A DNA stretch of 64,000 bases from Halorubrum sp. BOL3-1 (lineage in GTDB: Archaea > Halobacteriota > Halobacteria > Halobacteriales > Haloferacaceae): contig NZ_CP034692.1 in NCBI RefSeq assembly GCF_004114375.1, forward strand, positions 2,232,001 through 2,296,000, in the 5' to 3' direction. The notes under the pieces are model-generated. The model ran no database searches. It was not told the DNA's origin and saw nothing but the letters and a program-made list of their open reading frames with translations. The first letter of the stretch is position 1; every line of letters begins with the position of its first letter. Position numbers and translations under genes: made by a program. Shown here piece after piece: positions 61,631 to 64,000 of the stretch.

Positions 61631-62803
61631 TCACTCCGCTTCCGCCGCGAACCCCTCTTCCCACCGGAACGTCCCGTTCCGCTGGACAACCTCGCCGTCG
61701 ACAGCCATCCGGGAGTCTCCGCTCACGTCGGTGATCATGTCGACGTGGACCGCGCTGTCGTTGCCGGACTCGCCCTCGGGCAGGCAGGCGTCGTAGGCGC
61801 GGCCGACCGCGAGGTGGACGGTGTCGCCCATCTTCTCGTCGAAGAGGATCGAGTCGGTAAAGCGGTCGATACCGCGGTTCATCCCGATACCGAGCTCGCC
61901 CAGCCGCCGGGCGCCCGGGTCGGTGTCGAGGACGTCCGCGAGCGCGTCCTCGCCCGCCTCCGCGGAGAAGTCGACGACCTCGCCTCCCTCGAACGCGAGG
62001 CGAACGTTCCGGACGCGTGTCGCGTCGATCGTCATCGGCACGTCGAAGAAGACCTCGCCCTCGGTGTCGTACGGCGCGGAGAACACCTCGCCCGAGGGGA
62101 GGTTGTGGGAGTCGTACGCGACGGAGGCGGCGGAGTTGACCGCGGTGCGGCCCGCGATCGACATCGTAACGTCGGTGTCGGGCGCGTCGTCGCGCTCGGT
62201 GACGACCCGGACTTCCTCGCCGGAATCGAGGATATCCTTCATCCGCGCCATCTCGTCGGCCAGCGCCTCCCAGTCGCGCAGGACGGCGTCGTAGACGAAC
62301 TCCCGATACTCCTCGTAGGCCATCCCCGCCTGCTGGGCGAGGCTCCGCGTCGGGTGGACCGTCGACACCCAGTCGGTGTCCATCCGCGCCTCGCGGGCGC
62401 CCTTCCGGGCCGTGGCGTACGCGCGGCGCGTGTCGCCATCGACGCCCGCGGTCGCGGTCGTGTTGCGGCCGCCGCCGATCCGGAGGTAGGCGTCGGCCGC
62501 CTCGAAGATCGCGCGGTCGACGGCGGGGTCCGAATCGAAGTCGTCCGCGTCGACCGCGTCGGTCTCTCCCTCGCCGGTCTCCTCTTCGACCCTCGTCTCG
62601 ACGCCCTTCAGGTAGGCCCGCGAGACCTCGCTCGACCCGTACAGCGTGGTCACGTTCGCCCCGCGCTCGCCGAGCGCCTCGGCGACCGCGACCCCCAGTT
62701 CGTGGGCGTCTTCCGCGACGCTGACGACCACGTCGTCGCCGGCCTCGACCCGCGCGCTCCAGTCGACGAGCACCTCGGCGTGCTCGCGTACGCGTCCGTC
62801 CAT
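61631..62803 (-). CDS. M29-family aminopeptidase
   Basis: 390 residues. M29 (aminopeptidase T/AmpS) motifs: 'YLRIGGGRNTTATAGVD' in the N-domain, 'FEGGEVVDFSAEAGEDALAD' with its metal-ligand Glu, 'RLGELGIGMNRGI' with ligand Glu, 'DEKMGDTVHLAVGRAYDACL' and the closing 'SAVHVDMITDVSGD'. Two divalent metals bind between the domains. It likely trims N-terminal residues from peptides. It converges with metY with a 13-nt gap. Confidence 0.9.
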   Translation of the reverse strand: MDGRVREHAEVLVDWSARVEAGDDVVVSVAEDAHELGVAVAEALGERGANVTTLYGSSEVSRAYLKGVETRVEEETGEGETDAVDADDFDSDPAVDRAIFEAADAYLRIGGGRNTTATAGVDGDTRRAYATARKGAREARMDTDWVSTVHPTRSLAQQAGMAYEEYREFVYDAVLRDWEALADEMARMKDILDSGEEVRVVTERDDAPDTDVTMSIAGRTAVNSAASVAYDSHNLPSGEVFSAPYDTEGEVFFDVPMTIDATRVRNVRLAFEGGEVVDFSAEAGEDALADVLDTDPGARRLGELGIGMNRGIDRFTDSILFDEKMGDTVHLAVGRAYDACLPEGESGNDSAVHVDMITDVSGDSRMAVDGEVVQRNGTFRWEEGFAAEAE

Positions 62804-62906
62804 ACCCCGTGCGTCGCGCCCGCCAGGTTAAAATCGGTCGACCCGTCGCTCGCGGGTCGGCGCAACCGGGGCGAAAAAGCGATCTGCGTCGAGGCGGCTG
62901 GCGGCT

Positions 62907-63073
62907 CTACGACGATCCCTCGGGGAGCGCGAACCCAGTGCCGCCCGCGATGATCGACGCGGCGATGTCCACGACGAAGGCGGTGACGAACAGGCTCAGT
63001 ATCACGGACGCGAGCATCACGAACCCCGCGTCAGCGCACCGGCCAGTGAGCCGAACGCGCCAAGAATTTCCAT
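62907..63073 (-). pseudogene. Small membrane protein gene with apparent one-base frameshift
   Basis: From the ATG at 63073 the frame gives 'MEILGAFGSLAGALTRGS' and stops. The adjacent frame continues as 'VMLASVILSLFVTAFVVDIA' and 'ASIIAGGTGFALPEGSS' to the stop at 62907. Adding one G to the run of four (CCCC at 63024-63027 on the plus strand) joins them into about 55 residues with one clear membrane helix. The lesion resembles that in rpoB', so a base-calling error is likely. The family is unknown. Confidence 0.55.
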
Positions 63074-63078
63074 GCGTC

Positions 63079-63606
63079 TCAACGGCCTGCGGCTACTCCG
63101 AAATATCTCATCGATCCTAGCGGTCCACGCTCGGTCGGTGTCCACCCACTGATCCCCGAGAGTTCCGCTCCTACGGGGTCTTCTCGGAATCTGCGGACAT
63201 CGACGTCTACCGCCAACTCGTCGAAGTCGTCGTCCGCCCCGACGACCAGCGTCGCGTCGCGCTCGGCGGCGAGCGCGACCGCGTACGCGTCGGCGAGCGA
63301 AATGTCCCCGTCGGCTTTCGCCTCGGCCGCGAGCCGCCAGTCGGCGGGTTCGATCCCCAGCCCCCGCCGTTCGAGCGCGCGGAGGTCACGGTCGGCCGCC
63401 CGGAGCGAGGCGTCCGTCGGAGCGTCGTCGACGCCCTCGAACCGGGACACGAGGTAGAACACCTCGCTCGCGTTGGTCTCCGCGAGCGCGCCGTCGACGT
63501 CGCCCGCAAAGACGTCCCCGAGGAGGTCCGCAACCGTGTCGTGACCCGGTTCGCCGTAGAGGAACGCGACGATCGCCTCGGTGTCGAAGACGTACTCGTC
63601 GCTCAT
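63079..63606 (-). CDS. vapC: PIN-domain ribonuclease toxin (VapC-like)
   Basis: 175 residues. PIN fold with acidic active site: 'YVFDTEAIVAFLYGE' (first Asp), 'ALAETNASEVFYLV' (Glu), 'DISLADAYAVALAAERDATL' (Asp) and 'VVGADDDFDEL' (last Asp). It probably cleaves RNA when released from its antitoxin. About 20-25 residues after 'VRRFREDPV' extend past the usual VapC end and look unstructured. Its start overlaps the antitoxin stop by four bases, the standard arrangement for co-translation. Confidence 0.88.
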   Translation of the reverse strand: MSDEYVFDTEAIVAFLYGEPGHDTVADLLGDVFAGDVDGALAETNASEVFYLVSRFEGVDDAPTDASLRAADRDLRALERRGLGIEPADWRLAAEAKADGDISLADAYAVALAAERDATLVVGADDDFDELAVDVDVRRFREDPVGAELSGISGWTPTERGPLGSMRYFGVAAGR

Positions 63607-63899
63607 GCGTCCTCGGACGGGCGGAACCGCTCGGCTCGTGTGTCCTCCCGACGCCGCTCCTCGTCTCTCAGCTCACGCACCCGTTCCATTACCTCGCCCC
63701 GCTCGTGTTCGCCGGCGTGGATACCGTGGAGATCGTCGAGAGAGGGCACCGGCTCGACGACGATTCGGCCCGCCTCCTCGTAGACGAACACCTCGCCGGG
63801 CGCCTCGATCCCGAACTTCTCCCGCAGCCGCTTCGGGATCGTGGCCTGTCCCTTCTGGGACACGCGTACTACCCGCGGACCTCTCGTACTACTCGCCAT
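63603..63899 (-). CDS. vapB: AbrB/SpoVT-type antitoxin (VapB-like)
   Basis: 98 residues. The N-terminal swapped-hairpin DNA-binding domain is clear: 'RVSQKGQATIPKRLREKFGI' and 'APGEVFVYEEAGRIVVEPVP'. A charged C-terminal helix ('VMERVRELRDEERRREDTRA') would wrap the toxin. It likely neutralises the PIN toxin and represses the shared promoter, where an inverted repeat overlaps the TATA box. Confidence 0.9.
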   Translation of the reverse strand: MASSTRGPRVVRVSQKGQATIPKRLREKFGIEAPGEVFVYEEAGRIVVEPVPSLDDLHGIHAGEHERGEVMERVRELRDEERRREDTRAERFRPSEDA

Positions 63900-63903
63900 C
63901 TTC

Positions 63904-63929
63904 AGTAATACTTCAGCACCCGTATTACT
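63904..63929. promoter_or_regulatory. Operator-like palindrome over the vapBC promoter
   Basis: AGTAATAC (63904-63911) and GTATTACT (63922-63929) are exact inverted arms. The right arm overlaps the TATA-like sequence about 27 nt before the vapB ATG, so a bound AbrB-type dimer would block transcription. Confidence 0.6.
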
Positions 63930-63965
63930 AAAGCTATCGCAGCGAAACGAAGCGCTTCCAGACGT

Positions 63966-63999
63966 CCTCGGAACGCGGACGCCCTCGGAACGCGGACGC
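63966..63999 (+). repeat. Two tandem 17-bp units at the window edge
   Basis: CCTCGGAACGCGGACGC occurs twice back to back and may continue past the window. Confidence 0.7.
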
Positions 64000-64000
64000 C

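Overview
The window is a haloarchaeal chromosome segment, most like a Halorubrum or close relative. The DNA is GC-rich and the proteins are strongly acidic. Exported proteins carry twin-arginine (Tat) lipoprotein signals, and many genes look leaderless, with a TATA-like box about 26-30 nt before the start codon. It also has a complete archaeal RNA polymerase operon, a TFB, a doublet histone and an archaeal SepF. The azf, rpa2-like, histone, HDAC gene set is, from memory, also close together in Haloferax volcanii.

Layout. 1-9 kb: end of a winged-helix gene, an arsenite-permease-like relic, TFB, a MinD/ParA-like ATPase, a HIT protein, small haloarchaeal proteins, and a two-gene unit of a Tat solute-binding lipoprotein plus a PAP2 phosphatase. 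The lipoprotein appears circularly permuted. 8.9-13.4 kb: a lower-GC accessory block. It holds a HUH-type Rep gene interrupted by an ISH3-family insertion sequence and is bounded by two copies of the 3' part of an frnE/DsbA-like gene. It reads as a small replicon integrated in frnE that supplied a replacement 3' end. 13.5-30 kb: thiD, a complete peptide-type ABC transporter operon with fused ATPases, a ZIP metal transporter, mutS, sepF, azf (glucose-6-phosphate dehydrogenase candidate), and a cation/proton antiporter with RCK domains.

30-34 kb: tRNA-Arg, an RPA-type ssDNA-binding protein, histone directly followed by a histone deacetylase, and two identical tRNA-Asp genes with a third 3' fragment. 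34-44 kb: rpoH-rpoB''-rpoB'-rpoA'-rpoA''-nusA, then rpsL-rpsG behind their own promoter and a 33-bp perfect inverted repeat. rpoB' carries an apparent one-base frameshift in a G run. A second small gene near 63 kb shows the same kind of lesion, so base-calling error is the leading explanation. 44-64 kb: aconitase, dUTPase-like protein, LLM flavin oxidoreductase, CBS protein, NUDIX hydrolase, nadE, a divergent TrpD paralog, uvrB, SPFH protein, metY, an M29 aminopeptidase and a VapBC-like toxin-antitoxin pair.

Intergenic gaps hold a dispersed palindromic element family (near 30.0, 44.1, 52.8 and 54.0 kb). In two composite copies the long arms differ in sequence but stay perfectly complementary. 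No CRISPR array, rRNA operon or recognised anti-phage system was seen. The strongest candidates for something new are the permuted binding protein, the gene-regenerating integration in frnE, and the palindromic element family.
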